From assembly GCA_003439945.1 (NCBI GenBank), contig QVRM01004822.1, positions 38,823 to 102,822 on the forward strand: a stretch of 64,000 bases of DNA, given 5' to 3'. Positions 31,265 to 42,821 of this stretch are shown here, one piece after another. Below the pieces are notes generated by a model, which was given only the letters and a program-made list of their open reading frames with translations, was not told the origin of the DNA and ran no database searches. This DNA comes from Dermanyssus gallinae. Lineage: Eukaryota; Arthropoda; Arachnida; Mesostigmata; Dermanyssidae. Positions within the stretch are counted from its first letter, which is position 1. Each line of letters starts with the position of its first letter. The position numbers and the translations under genes were made by a program.

Positions 31265-32060
31265 CAGGCGGATCAAAAAGTTTGTTGCATAGAATACAAG
31301 GAATAGACGGTCAAATACCATGTACTATTTATTTTTCAGTAGTGTCCCCAAAGCTTAACGTATCTAGTCCAACGATCCTCCGAATATTTAGACTCAAATT
31401 CTTCACGGCGCATCATTGTTTCATCCGATGTATTTTTCCGGAGAAAGCATTATTGAGGTTGCCAAACAGACCATACTCTCAGCTGAGTTCAAGAGTGTTG
31501 CGTAAATCTTCTCGCTTGTCGCTCTTTCTGTAAAAAAGCTAGCCAATTATTAGTATCAATAATTTTGCACCCCGAAAAACGGTGACTAAAACCTCTCCAG
31601 TCGAGCTTTGTCTCTTCACTCTGATGAGGGGCCTCTTGCTGCATGCGGCCCACTCACTGGTGATATCTTCCCGTTCTGAACTGAAGTCATGGATGGATTC
31701 GGGTTTCGTCGGCGGTTACAAATTGGCCAAAAAAATCGTCGCAAAGCTCTCTGAAAATTGCTCTCCAAAGTAGATGTGCTATCCAATGTTTGCCTAATTG
31801 TTAGCCCGTGCGATAGCCGTTTTGCAATATGTTTAATGTAGAAAAACCATAGCAATATTTTAGTAAATCTCAATCTCTTTCAATATTTCGTGCAGGTTCA
31901 ATCGGCGGTCAGTCATCACGAGCGTAGACTTGTAGCACAGTTGCTTCATCCGAAACTACTTTTGGTCGTCCAGAACGTGGTGGTGTAGCCTCGGTGTCTA
32001 TACAACAACCGTAAGTAAATAGGGCAATCCATTTGTTAACTATTCGCAGATGCATTCAGT
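31265..32060 (-). pseudogene. mariner-like transposase relic, unit F
   Basis: Homologous to 25630-26430 over its whole length, with the same landmarks (GGATCAAAAAGTTTGTTGCATAG at the left; GTTCAATCGGCGGTCAGTCA at the right). The minus-strand open piece 31616-31873 differs from the unit E one by a few residues. The R2/R4-like insertion separates it from gene E's (TA)n tract. Confidence 0.65.
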
Positions 32061-32104
32061 CAGCCAGTCAGCTCCATCTAATTTGACTTTTATTTTCCTT
32101 GCAG

Positions 32105-32371
32105 TTACACCTTCGGTACGAGAAGAGTTCTGCTCGTTCTGCTCTAGTGTCTACTCGAGGGGGGAGGGATATGTACAGATAGGCCGTACTTTCTCGTCAC
32201 CAATGAACCTGAACCATTGTCGCTCTATTCTTGAAGTCGGTGCTGCAGGCGTCCGGCATCAGTCGGCCGCCAGATCAGCTATCCAGGTGAAGACCACAAT
32301 TAGAGTGACCGACAAAAAGCTACGACAGATCCAATACGACAGCTTTTTCTTACAGGACCTATTTGGGCAGT
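32105..32371 (+). other. Possible exon with splice sites, unit F
   Basis: The acceptor TTTTATTTTCCTTGCAG ends at 32104 and the donor-like CAGTGAGTGATG lies at about 32369. An open frame of about 88 codons spans it: VTPSVREEFCSFCSS, then MNLNHCRSILEVG, then VKTTIRVTDKKLRQIQYDSF. The residues are not recognised. It lies on the strand opposite to the array genes. The homologous unit E interval is broken by indels and the unit D one (23605-23765) has a deletion, so only this copy reads through. Confidence 0.3.
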
Positions 32372-32734
32372 GAGTGATGACTTTGGCGGCTAAAGTTCGG
32401 TTCAAGCAGAACGGTGGTGTTGTCCCCCTGCGTAAAATCAAATTCTGCTGCTCAGGTAGAATTCATCGTCTTCTTCTTCTTCTTTCTCTTTCTTGATTGT
32501 TGAATGATCGTCAATTATTAGGAAGTGAAGTGTCGTCTCATATAAGCAGTTTATAGTGCAAAACCGTGCGCTCTGCCAAAATATTCAAGCTGCTGACAAT
32601 GTCTATTGACCCGAAAGTGCCCGATGATGTTGTATGCATGTTACCTTACCCTTAAATGTTGTATGTATGTATGTAAGTTACCTTCTTAAATATGTTTTTC
32701 AACCCTAGCCTACCTATAGTTCGGCTGTCGTTTT

Positions 32735-35700
32735 CAGACAACAGTGCGGAGTCTAACAACGACAAGCTTTCGAACAGATTGGATGTCGAAAACATCTGGT
32801 CCAGATGTAAACAGACACTGGGCGCTGTTCGATTGTACTGCAATGCCTGTGCACGAACCCGGTATAGTGCCTGCAGAACCTCGGATGAAAGCGAAGCATC
32901 AGCTGGGGCTGACGCAGTCTGGTATTTCTTCGTAGAATTCACTGGAGAATTCAGACAAACAGCCGCTGGATAACGAACTCATGAACTGTGCTACTCGCTC
33001 GCCTGATGAGCCAATTGAGGCAAGTGAAACAGGGAACCGCCGGGTTGAACGCTAAGAGTCAGCATGCTTGCATAACGTCTCAAGACACTAAGAGAGGGCC
33101 AAGCGAGAAAGTAAACTGGCGCTACTTTGCACTGCTCCTGCTAGGACGATGTTATTAGTTGGCGACAAGCCGGTGCATCAACTGAGAAGAAGAGTTCTGC
33201 TCGATGTGTCAAACGGAGCCGTAGGCGTGCATTTTAGGTAGCCGAGTAATTTTTGGGGAAGATAATCAGCCCATTCTCCCACACGTAATACTGCATGCTG
33301 GTTACAGTGATTGCATAGTTCAAGAAAGACGAGAGTTTCTCTCTAGAAGCGTGACTTTTGCTTTCACGATGAAGAAGAATTGCCCGGACAGCTCAATTGC
33401 TTGCTGCAAATATGACGTTCTGATCCCTCGCTGTCATGGGTAGAGTATTGAAATAACTAACGTGGTTTACTCACGCCGCGCGCCATGGCTCACAGAGAGC
33501 CGTATACTCGTATACGGCTGCTTAGGACTCTACAGAATCGTACTCGAAAGCAATCGCTCGTCGCGCGTCATTTCTTAGGAGTCAAGACCTGTCAGCCGCC
33601 AGTCCCGAACATCAAGCCGGTCTCTCAAGTGCGAGCTGCAGCCTGGCAGCAACACCCAACGAGTGTAAGGGGACGTCCAACGCCCGGACAGCCTTTGGCA
33701 AGAGGAGGGCGCGGGGGGCAGATCAGAGCTGCGCGCTACCAGGGAGGAAGCCAAGACCAGGGCCGCCACCAAGGCAAAGCAAATCTTTGCAAAGGCCAGC
33801 GTACGCGACGAATCACCGAGTGTTAAGCGGTATTGCCCGCGGAGACCCTTAACCTACTTATTTTGGCCGCGTCAGAGGACATGAGCAGAAATCAACAATT
33901 TAAAATTATAGTGCAGGCCAGACGTCGCTAGAAGTGCTTGATGATATAACGATTGTGCGAAAAAAAAACGTAAAAGGTGCAATCCGCGCCCTAGGACTAG
34001 TCCCTTTTACTGCCATCGATGGCATTGATGCCGTTATTCTAACCGAGACCTGAGAGACGAAATCGTTCTACGTGACTAAATTATAATTTGACTTTTGCCG
34101 GCAGTCGTATATATTACAAGAAAATAGGCAAGGTTAGTGCGACATTGGCTGAAGACGATATAGTAGAACGTCGGGGTAATCGAAGCAACATTATGGCAGC
34201 TTACGTTTGACAGTCAAATGCCGAGAACGCGACTGTGTTGATCGACAGAATCACACGGGCTATCCACGCTCTCCCCTCAGTTGGATTGGCGCTGTCAGTG
34301 GCAGGGAACTTCAACACGAGGCAAAACGACAAACCTGACGATGTCCGTACACGCGCTTTTTCTCCGTGCTCGATGATTCCAGCTGCAGTTGAATTACCGA
34401 TACAAATGTTCCCGACGTTTGGCGTCCCCCAATGCCGCGTGACTCGGACATTAAATCGTACGCGCAATTCTGTGTCCGTCTGCTGGTTAAACAATACCTA
34501 CCAAATAAAGCAGTTAGCTCGGACCTGATTCGCAATGAACAGTTGAAGAAAATGGCTGGAATGGCAGCATGTTACTAAGCAAGGTGCACAGCGCCGCCAG
34601 ACATCCGAAACAGGCATTCTACGCAGTGTACGTAGATTTCAAATTTGCGTTCGACACGGCGCTTGGAGGCAAGATCCTGGTAAAACTCGCTGAGTACGGA
34701 GTCCCACTGAATATGCTCAAACTAATCAAGGCTATATATGTTTCAGGAGAACGCAATGAGTATCGATGACGGGGTGTCCCAGCTCCCCTCGTTCGCCCAA
34801 ACGACCAGTGTCGCGCAGGGCAATAATCTGAGCCCTCTGCTGTTCTCCCTGACTTGCCATCTCGAGTCCAAGGACTTGCCATTTCGGGTCCAAGGATTTA
34901 CTACTACTACTCACGTTAACGCGTTGCTCTATGCAGGTCAACCTCGATAACACTGAAGCTACTGAATTCCTCCGGGTAGGGCGACTAGCCAAATCTGACC
35001 CACTGCGTGTAGCGCCAACCACCCCTAAATATGCGAACAGCTTCAAGTACTTGGGGGTGGTACTACCAGCGTACCAGCGACCGATACGTTGCAAAACACA
35101 TTACGGACGGAGTCGGGCGAACCTTGGTGGCGAGTGTTGTAGCGCGGATGCCATCGAAGCTATCGCTACGATCAGCAATGACCTTGTTCGAGATTAAAGT
35201 TGCAGCTGTTGTTTCCTACGGAATTCAGGAAATCTGGGAGTACCTTTCAGCGTCGCAACTTGAGATGCTCAATCGTGCAAAGCCAGCATTCATCAAACGT
35301 ATCATGGGGCTTTACCGCTCAACACGAATTAGATTAGCATCCATACTTGTGATTGTGATGCTGTTCCGCTGTTTTATTGTAAAGGAGCCTACAATGTGTG
35401 AAATGAATAACACAATCGATTTGTACAAACGAAGATTTGTATCTTGAAGATGTGACCTCAAGGCGAACGACTTTGTACTACCGCCTTTAATAGACACACT
35501 CAGGCAAAGTGACAGACGGCTTTTAGCTTAACTTATAGGCGCAAGTATTAGTGATCATTTGTTTGATATATAAGGCCAAACAATCGCAGAAGCCAACTAG
35601 TGTATGTGCCCAGATGTCTTGCACGGAAAAAACGGGTGCCTTGCACGGAAAAACGAAGCACGTCAATAATATGTTCGCCTGATGTGGCCAGAGATTTTCA

Positions 35701-35990
35701 CAACAGGACGACTGCACAGGTTCCACCTGCGACCAGTCATTCCTAACTTTTTGTTACATGAATAAAGGAGCTTTTTATTCTATTCTTTTATTTACCTCCT
35801 AGGTGGCACGGCCTTGAATTTAATGATATGGGTGCAATGACCAACGATGCATGGAACGGGCTCAATGGGAACAATAGAATATCGTTACAGGTTTTCCAAT
35901 TCAGGGATTTCACCGCATCTTCTGCAGAACATTAGGTTTTTATGAGCCGTGTGACACCTGTATTTGAAGTAGGTGCGGAAACTTCTGCGC
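32735..35990 (+). pseudogene. Non-LTR retrotransposon relic with ORF1, endonuclease and RT, unit F
   Basis: The longest member of the array-borne family. The PHD-like finger (WSRCKQTL...YCNAC; first Cys changed) lies near 32800, and basic ORF1 (MAHREPYTRIRLLRTLQN) at 33485. Endonuclease TVLIDRITRAIH runs from about 34230; the GDFN motif is changed to GNFNTRQ near 34305. RT follows: YAVYVDFKFAFDTA near 34620, TTSVAQGNNLSPLLF near 34800, a thumb with YGIQEIWEYLSASQLEMLNR near 35220, and a C-terminal AMTNDAWNG / SLQVFQF stretch near 35840-35940. That last stretch matches the zinc-tail region of the element nested at 13.4-16.3 kb. The catalytic YADD is deleted. The 35450-35800 gap holds a duplicated TGCCTTGCACGGAAAAA and an AATAAAGGAGC. 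Confidence 0.7.
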
Positions 35991-35999
35991 CAGGTACCA

Positions 36000-36586
36000 C
36001 CACGCAGCGTCATGCCCAGAAGTTACTTCATTAGCTGGTCTCGCTTGTAGTATTGTATAGTATGTCTCGCTAGTATTATTGTATCATGAGAACATCGGAG
36101 AGGAGATTATTCTCGGATTGGAAGCCGGATTGTGGACGCAATGGATTGCAATACGGCACTGGCATGTTTATGTCATCAAAGCAACTTTCACAATGTACCT
36201 AACAAGGGTGGAAATAAACGTCACGATGGCATATTTGATCCTTTAATCGCGTCTGGTTAGCATAGCCAGCCCTACTCGTGTATACATTTCTTCTCTCTCG
36301 CGGATAATGAACACCCATGTTGTTGAGGATGGTATCAATAAATGAAGGTAACTAGCGTAGGCAAAAAGGAACACGCGATCGAGATAATCGATGATAGATT
36401 ACTGATAATCGATGCCATCGATTACTGATTTCGATTACTACTAACAGTAAGGAAACGTTTTCAACGTTTAAAAAACTCGTCAATTTTTGTGTTTGTTTCG
36501 ACTGGCTCTGTGCCGCGTGTTTATTGAAGCTTCTCAGTTGACTTATCTTATCTTACAGCTAACATCTGTGATGATCAAAAAGCAAG
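36000..36586. other. 3' flank of gene F, no other gene recognised
   Basis: AT-rich sequence with a short imperfect repeat of ATCGAT/GATAATCGATG units at 36378-36440. The AACGTTTTCAACGTTTAAAAA segment near 36450 is homologous to the 3' flanks of the other array genes. AATAAA of gene F is at 36520-36525 (minus strand). Confidence 0.5.
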
Positions 36587-36790
36587 TTAGAGCGCGGTCG
36601 AGATCGTACCGGACGCGTGCTCAAGTTGAGTCAGCAACGACCGCGTTCGGTCAGCGTAGGCGGCAGCATCAAGTTCGACCGCAATGGTGGCGGCTCGATC
36701 GAGCACGGTTGGCCACAACGCTATAGCAAGTCCCGCGGCTACTACTAAAAGTCCCAGTCGGACATACTGGGACCAATGCCCCCATAACAT
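36587..36790 (-). CDS. Array gene F: small single-pass membrane protein, second subfamily
   Basis: ATG at 36788-36790, stop at 36587-36589, 67 residues. MLWGHWSQYVRLG, hydrophobic LLVVAAGLAIALWP, TVLDRAATIAVE, then a longer polar tail (LDAAAYADRTRSLLTQLEHA). Third positions differ widely from gene B while the hydrophobic core and LDRAA remain, as expected under protein-level constraint. The usual upstream ATG of the family is lost (CTGTAG lies there) and the next ATG is used. The sense-strand AATAAA is at 36520-36525, followed by CACGCGGCACAGAGCCAG, the signature of F-H. Upstream are AATAACGAATCGG and a TATATA at about 36896. Confidence 0.6.
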   Translation of the reverse strand: MLWGHWSQYVRLGLLVVAAGLAIALWPTVLDRAATIAVELDAAAYADRTRSLLTQLEHASGTISTAL

Positions 36791-36849
36791 ATCAAACTGG
36801 ATCTACAGCAGCAGTAGCGGCAGCAGCAGCACCAGTAGTGGCACCTTTA

Positions 36850-36901
36850 TGTACGGCGGTCGTGCAACCGATTCGTTATTGTTGGAACTTTGTGGTATAT
36901 A
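36850..36901 (-). promoter_or_regulatory. Promoter/leader block of gene F
   Basis: The sense strand reads ATATATACCACAAAG, then CAATAACGAATCGG, then CGACCGCCGTACAT before the ATG. Here the TATA element is short rather than a microsatellite, which makes the roughly 30-bp TATA-to-box spacing easy to see. Confidence 0.45.
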
Positions 36902-36904
36902 TCT

Positions 36905-37776
36905 GGCTGCGAGGGCGGCGAACGCTGTCGCGGCCGGCGATCACCAGCAGAACAGCAGCGGCGGCATTTACGGATGCACAGTGTATGGGTTGGAGCTCGT
37001 ACGATCCAATGACAGGTGATAATTACTAATAAGACGAGCGAACCAATGCGACGAATGGTTTGGCGGTGGCGAAGCGAACCTTTGTGCTGCTGTTTTGCGG
37101 GCAGCCTGACAGTCGTCATCATGATACGCGATCATCATCGCTAGCCATGTGGTGGGGTAGTTGGATCGCTGCTGCAGCGGCTGATGCGGCTGCTGCTGCT
37201 GCCGCTACTGCTTTGAAGTCGAGATTTTGATTGGCCTTGCTTGAGTTGCTCCTTCTCACAACAACTACCACAAGGCATACTAATCTGGATACTACCGACA
37301 CCGACGATAAATAAAACAACTGGACACACATACCACCGAATCGGCCGGGTCGTATGTGTGGGGCAACGCATGGACGCATTAGTCCGTCTCGCCGTGCGCC
37401 CGTCAGAACTGGTCCGCGCTCCAGACAAACTCGACCGACCACCAAATTCTGTCGGCCGTCTCATTTGGCATAGAGCCGCCGACGTGTACGGGCGTGCGTA
37501 GTGCGGCGCTGATGCACCACTTGCTACTATGAGATCAAGCCATGCGTGGCGGCGGCGGCGGCGACTGAGAACTTTTGAGGCGCCTCGAAGTCGCGCTTCG
37601 AACTGCACGGTAGTCAGAGGTTGCTGGTCGTCGAGATGACGTCTAGACGAGCCGTTCACGAGGCGTTTCACCGGCTTCGTGCCTGGGAGATGATCGTCTG
37701 ACGAGAGAAGCAGACGATAGAATCAAAGGTGTTGTGAATGTTGCGCTCTGAGACAAACTGCCTAACTATCGAAATT
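36905..37776. other. CAG/GCT-rich stretch, no convincing gene
   Basis: GCTGCTGCAGCGGCTGATGCGGCTGCTGC at 37168-37200 gives Ala-rich frames on both strands. A minus-strand frame (37119-37445) would combine a hydrophobic stretch (VVSRLVCLVVVVV) with poly-Ala, but nothing independent supports it. Confidence 0.4.
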
Positions 37777-37790
37777 ACACATAGAGCGTG

Positions 37791-37923
37791 TCGATCCCGG
37801 TGGCGTGGTGGCATGCGTCTGCGGTTCGCGCCCGGAGGAGACACATAGGTGCGCGGGTTCGAACCCCATGCGCAAAGCAGTCCCATGGACGTTAAATCTT
37901 GGCCGAGAGTCAGCTTCGAAAGG
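37791..37923 (+). mobile_element. SINE1 copy 7
   Basis: Shortened copy (a deletion after the B box removes the GTATTTATGG part). TGGCGTGGTGG and GGGTTCGAACCCC are intact. Perfect 14-bp target duplication ACACATAGAGCGTG at 37777-37790 and 37924-37937. Confidence 0.93.
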
Positions 37924-38193
37924 ACACATAGAGCGTGATGATGCACACCCCTAAATGCGATTGCCAAGTCTATCGTTTGTTACCGTTACCGTCTCGCTAA
38001 CTAACACATTCACTTCAAGCGCTCTCTCTTGTCCGAAGCTGCTCCACCGCGCCTGAAGTTGATCGGTTAAAATGGGGATTGTGCTCTCAAAACTTACAAA
38101 ATCTGTATTCGTACATGTGTTTGCTAGTCCCAGAAGAACCCGTTTAAACAAGAGAAACCTAACGCTATCTAGTAGACCCAGTGAGTGACATCT

Positions 38194-38373
38194 AAAAGTT
38201 AAGTTTTCGGGCTGACCCTCAGCCAAGATTTAACGTCCACGGAACTGTTTTTCACATTGCTTCCAAGACGGACCCCATAAATACAAATGTGCAACGGTGG
38301 GGCTCAAACCCGCGCACCTATATGTCTCTTCCGGTTGCGAGGCGCAGACTTAAGCCACCACGCCACCGGGCTC
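38194..38373 (-). mobile_element. SINE1 copy 8, opposite orientation
   Basis: Full-length copy on the minus strand (B box reads GGGTTTGAGCCCC, A box TGGCGTGGTGG). The flanks GACCCAGTGAGTGACATCT (38175-38193) and GACCAGTGGGTGACATCT (38374-38391) are a target duplication with two differences. Confidence 0.9.
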
Positions 38374-38391
38374 GACCAGTGGGTGACATCT

Positions 38392-39340
38392 GCAGCAATC
38401 CAACTGTACGAGAGAGGTACGCGCAGACCGATTGCTGCCGCTTCTCGCCTATTAAGAAGGTTGCTGTTTTGCCGTAAATGCCGCATTTGGAGACTAGTTT
38501 CATATCTCTGATACACTGCGAGGGCTCCGCTCAACGAGACAGCGGCCAGCCACCATTTGGAACGCCGTCTGCCCAATCGGCCTACCTTATTGCATGGCGG
38601 CCTCCACACTGCCTGCATGGCTTTACTCGAACTTTCTGCGTATACACCTTGAAAACAGAAACCTTGGAAAGAAAGTCATGGATGCGAGTGTGCTTGCGAG
38701 CTAGTGGATGAACAGGCCAGTTGTCACAACATCTATAGCACTAACGTCGGGAGGGAAGATACTGTGTGAGGTTTTCAATATGCCAGTGAGGACGTAAAGA
38801 AGGCGTAATTTCAAAGACGGAATAAAACCGAAAAATTCCGAAAGATTATAACATCACAGCTCACAGTAAATCGGACGCTTACTCCCCTGCCCTCCCCTCG
38901 TCAAACCGAGAAAGCACAGATAGTACCCGATATGATTTCGGGTACTACCATTGTCTCGCCGGTCTATGAGAATGGCCTTAAACCCAGTGTGCCTAACTAC
39001 CGACCTGTTGCACAATTATCCATAGCATGTACTCGTATACGATTTAGCTTCTATTTCTGCCTAAAGTGACGTACTGCTCTTGTCTGGGAGCAGCCCCATC
39101 TGACTTAAAATAACGTAAACTCAGTAGAAGGCGTTTGAAACACGTGTCTGATGCACCTACGGTTAAAAACAAATGCCCTTAAATTGTGTCACCGGGTGTT
39201 GTTTATAGTAGACTCACTTTTTGATCAACACAATACGTTTGCTTGACGAACGGCTAAACAGGCAAATTCAAATAATACCCGCTTTATTGGGTTTTTGTTA
39301 CGTTCTTTTCGCAGGTGTACTGGAAATAATATCGGATACA
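38392..39340. other. No gene recognised
   Basis: Mixed sequence. A weak RT-like N-terminal echo may exist near 38960-39010 (VSPVYENGLKPSVPNYRPVA-type reading, plus strand) but it is too short to assign. The remainder shows nothing identifiable. Confidence 0.4.
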
Positions 39341-39344
39341 GTAC

Positions 39345-39353
39345 ACGTATATG

Positions 39354-39413
<60 letters not shown>

Positions 39414-39454
39414 TATATACATCAAACTTATGCAGTCGATATATATATATATAT

Positions 39455-39488
<34 letters not shown>

Positions 39489-39536
39489 ATACATCAAACT
39501 TATGCAGTCGATATATATATATATATATATATATAT
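39345..39536. repeat. (TA)n tract with a 72-bp tandem duplication
   Basis: ACATCAAACTTATGCAGTCG occurs at 39419 and again at 39491 inside TA tracts, giving a 72-bp period. All reading frames through it are TA artefacts. Confidence 0.9.
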
Positions 39537-39584
39537 AGGTACTATGGTCGTTGGCCATATCCAAGGACCAAAAGGGGACATACC

Positions 39585-39945
39585 CCAGTAACGCCCATTC
39601 CCTATAAAGCACACCGTTAGCGAAGCTGGATCAACTCAGTGCCACACTGAGGAGCCCCATTGGAGATATGTATATATCCAATGGTACTATGACCATTGGC
39701 CATATCCAATATATATATGTCACGAAGAACGTGTGATGTCAGTTAATAAACAAGGTCCAGTTACACGAACAGATGTAATGTCAATAAACTGGAATATGCT
39801 TTGCACGCTACCGGCAGAGAGAAAAGACGCAAAGGCTGATTGCTATTGAGTAGTTTCCCACGTATTGGACACGTAATATGATGCAGGTGAAGGGCAGCTA
39901 TCAGTTTGATATTTGCGTGCGTCACTTCTCTGTCTGGGGGGTTGG
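39585..39945. repeat. Dispersed repeat Y, copy 1
   Basis: Shares with 41745-42060 the segments CACCGTTAGCGAAGCTG, CCACACTGAGGAGCCC, ATAAACTGGAATATGCTTTGCACGC-like and GTATTGGACACGTAATATGA. An internal 20-bp motif around GGCCATATCCAA is itself repeated at 39552 and 39697. No coding content. Confidence 0.75.
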
Positions 39946-40014
39946 TTATGATCAATTATTTAATTAATTAAATCAGCCATGACATAAAAAAAACGGACAA
40001 ACTTTACAAAAAAA

Positions 40015-40052
<38 letters not shown>

Positions 40053-40271
40053 GCGTAGGCGAAAACGCACACACATCATCGTTCTCTTGCAACAATAAGC
40101 AAACGTTTTCAGCGTTTAATGGATGCACTTTTTTCGGCCGGCTCTGTGCCGCATTTTTATTAAAACTTTTTTATTGAACTTAAAACAGGGCAAATTTAAC
40201 ATTGATAGTTAGTGAAATGATACTTGTCGATTGAAGGCTTTTTGCAGCATTTTGCTTGTTGTTATTGCCGG

Positions 40272-40475
40272 TCAAGGAAACGCAATCTGGTAATAATGGT
40301 GGGTACTTAGCCGACATTTACTCAACAATGTCCGTGTTTGAACAGCATATGCTAGAGCATCTTTACTTATAGCTATGTAGGAAGCTCTGTCGAGCACGCT
40401 TGGCATCAGGGCAACGGCCAGCCCCGCAGTCAGTGCTAATAGACCCAGTCGGACAAATTGGGACCAATGCGTCAT
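40272..40475 (-). CDS. Array gene G: small single-pass membrane protein
   Basis: ATG at 40473-40475, stop at 40272-40274, 67 residues. MTHWSQFVRLG, hydrophobic LLALTAGLAVALMP, SVLDRASYIAIS, then a tail with KDALAYAVQTRTLLSK and an unrelated terminal stretch. The ancestral upstream ATG has become CTG (reads ATATCTGGAATTTGATATGACG), so translation must use the next ATG. The sense-strand AATAAA is at 40156-40161, followed by AATGCGGCACAGAGCCGG. Upstream are AATAACGAATCCG and a (TA)n tract of about 120 bp. The frame is intact. Confidence 0.6.
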   Translation of the reverse strand: MTHWSQFVRLGLLALTAGLAVALMPSVLDRASYIAISKDALAYAVQTRTLLSKCRLSTHHYYQIAFP

Positions 40476-40533
40476 ATCAAATTCCAGATATAGCAGTGAC
40501 GCCTTTGTGTACAGAAATCGTGCGGATTCGTTA

Positions 40534-40661
<128 letters not shown>

Positions 40662-40669
40662 AACTATAG

Positions 40670-41744
40670 CGAGTGGCTCAGTCAACCGCATTTGGCATAG
40701 CGCTGCATCCGAATAACATGCAGTCGATAACTGCCGTTTTTCAAGTTTACTCTACTACGTAGCGCCGATGTACTTACTATCGGTCAACTCATACGCAGGG
40801 CAGCGAATTGTTGCAAAATATCTTTTAAAGGTACATCTATCCTAAAGTGTGCCACAAATTACCTTAATAACCGCGCGAATACACACTCAACATTAAAGTT
40901 AACTTATTGTAAACCCAATCGTGAGGCCTTGGCATAACCATGAGTCCGAAATTCAACTTAAATATACAGATAACTAGCTCTATCTAATCTGCCATCCTCT
41001 TATGCAACATGATATTCAGACGTGTTATAGCAATAGACCAGAATTTTATACCCATTTGTATTGTAGTTTAGTTGTTCCAATGTGCGCATGGCTTGTTGCA
41101 AAGTATGGTGACCATATTAAAAAAAACAGCATATCAAATCTATTAGAAGGTTTCAAACCAAATGTTTACGCATAGTATCAAAACGTTGTAACGTTGATAG
41201 CAACGCCCTAGTCATGCAAAACATTGCAGAAGTGCATGCAAATTCCAGTCTTAAAATGTACAAGCGGATTGGGACAAAAAGTAGCACATCCTACTAGTTA
41301 AATATTCGCACAAATAATCTTGGATGCAATAACACGACAACTCCTGTAGGACCTTGTTACGAGAACAGAGGCAGTTAATAATGTTTCGTTATTGCTGGGG
41401 CAGAGAGAGTCAATAATAGATTTTTGGGGCGTTGGCACGATTGTTTAGCGTATGCATTTGCGAAAGAATTGAGAAACTTCGTGTAGTACATTTTGCGAAT
41501 TTGTGTATATTCTACAGTGTTGTAGCTATGTCCCTTTTTGACTGAAAACGTATTTTTCACTTAACTTGATAGCGATTGAACCGAATACAAATTTTAGTTC
41601 TTGGCCTGGTTGTTGGTGTATTTTTCAAATTAAAAAAAATATGTCAAAACAGGGGTCAACTAGGCGTCACTTTTGTTTCTTGCCGCCCTCAAAAATACGA
41701 GAGAGCACTCATCTCGTACTCAGTAGCGTCCATTCACTATTCAC
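40670..41744. other. 5' flank shared with units H and I, then unassigned AT-rich DNA
   Basis: 40670-40850 is homologous to 45540-45700 and 54730-54890 (landmarks GTGTACTACT-like and GCAGCGAATT). It contains the decayed counterpart of the minus-strand frame at 54799-55080. From 40850 to 41744 I recognise nothing; there are short frames only. Confidence 0.5.
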
Positions 41745-41799
41745 CTCACCGTTAGCGAAGCTGAATAACTTCAGTACCACACTGAGAAGCCCGTTTATC

Positions 41800-41884
<85 letters not shown>

Positions 41885-42060
41885 AACCAGTTGTCAGTGT
41901 AACAACAAGAGCCGATGTGACGTCAATGAACTGGAATATGCTTTGCACGCTATCGGCAGAGAGAGAGAGCAAATGCAAAGGCTGATTGGTACTGAATAGT
42001 TTCCTGCGTATTGGACATGTAATATGATGCAGGTAAAGCGCGCGGCATTCAGCTATCAGT
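41745..42060. repeat. Dispersed repeat Y, copy 2, with (TA)n
   Basis: Matches 39585-39945 (ACCGTTAGCGAAGCTGAA, GTCAATGAACTGGAATATGC and GTATTGGACATGTAATATGA). A (TA)n tract of about 90 bp has expanded inside it at 41804-41882. Confidence 0.75.
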
Positions 42061-42623
42061 TTAATAGAGTATGTACGTCACTACTTTGTGACGTCATCGT
42101 CACATCGTCATGCGCTTTCGTTACACCTTTGGTTAGCGAACGAACCTTTGACAAGGACCACTTCCACTATTCGAGCGGTCGGTAGGCTAACCGCTCGATT
42201 CTAAAAACTGAGGCATTGCCATGCGTGCGTAGAGTCAAATCTGCTCCTGCTCAAGTAGAATCTTTTCTGCTTCTTCGTTGACTGTTAAATCATCGCTGTA
42301 CGTTTCACACGTTTGCAGCTAGAGCGGTCTCAAACTCAAAACAACTTGAGTTTGCCGACATCCCAGCCTTTCGGTCTATTGGTGCGTACATGACGGGAAA
42401 CGACTGCCGTACAAACACACCCACACCCATAGACATACAGTGCAGGAGGCAAACGACCCGCTCTTCCAGGAGAAACGCCACGTTTACTTTGCGCCCGATA
42501 TATGGCCCTACACTCGGGGTAGCGTCTCATTGGCGACACCTTGATGATACGCGAATTGACGTAAAAAGTAGATGAGAGGCGAAGACGAGACAAAATAGCT
42601 CTCTCGCAGACCAGCTAACTGTC

Positions 42624-42821
42624 GAGCCCGGGGGCGTGGTGGGTGCTTGCGTCTGCGCCTCGCGGCCGGAGGAGACACATAGGTACGCGGAGGTTCGAGC
42701 CCCACCGTTGCACCGATTTGTATTTTATATGGGGGTCCGTCTATGAGCACCAATGCGAAAACCAGTCCCATGGACGTTACATCTTGAGAGAGCTGAGAGT
42801 CGACCCAGAAAGTATCATTAT
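42624..42821 (+). mobile_element. SINE1 copy 9
   Basis: Full-length copy with small insertions: A-box-like GGGCGTGGTGG, B-box-like GGTTCGAGCCCC. Perfect 14-bp target duplication ACCAGCTAACTGTC at 42610-42623 and 42822-42835. Confidence 0.92.

Noticed and set aside
37119..37671. Minus-strand secreted poly-Ala protein
   Set aside because: Ala runs arise from GCT/GCC repeats on either strand; no homologous copy, promoter or poly-A signal supports it.
39221..39620. Open frames of 89-129 codons on both strands
   Set aside because: They are Tyr/Ile repeats produced by (TA)n tracts and carry no other coding signal.
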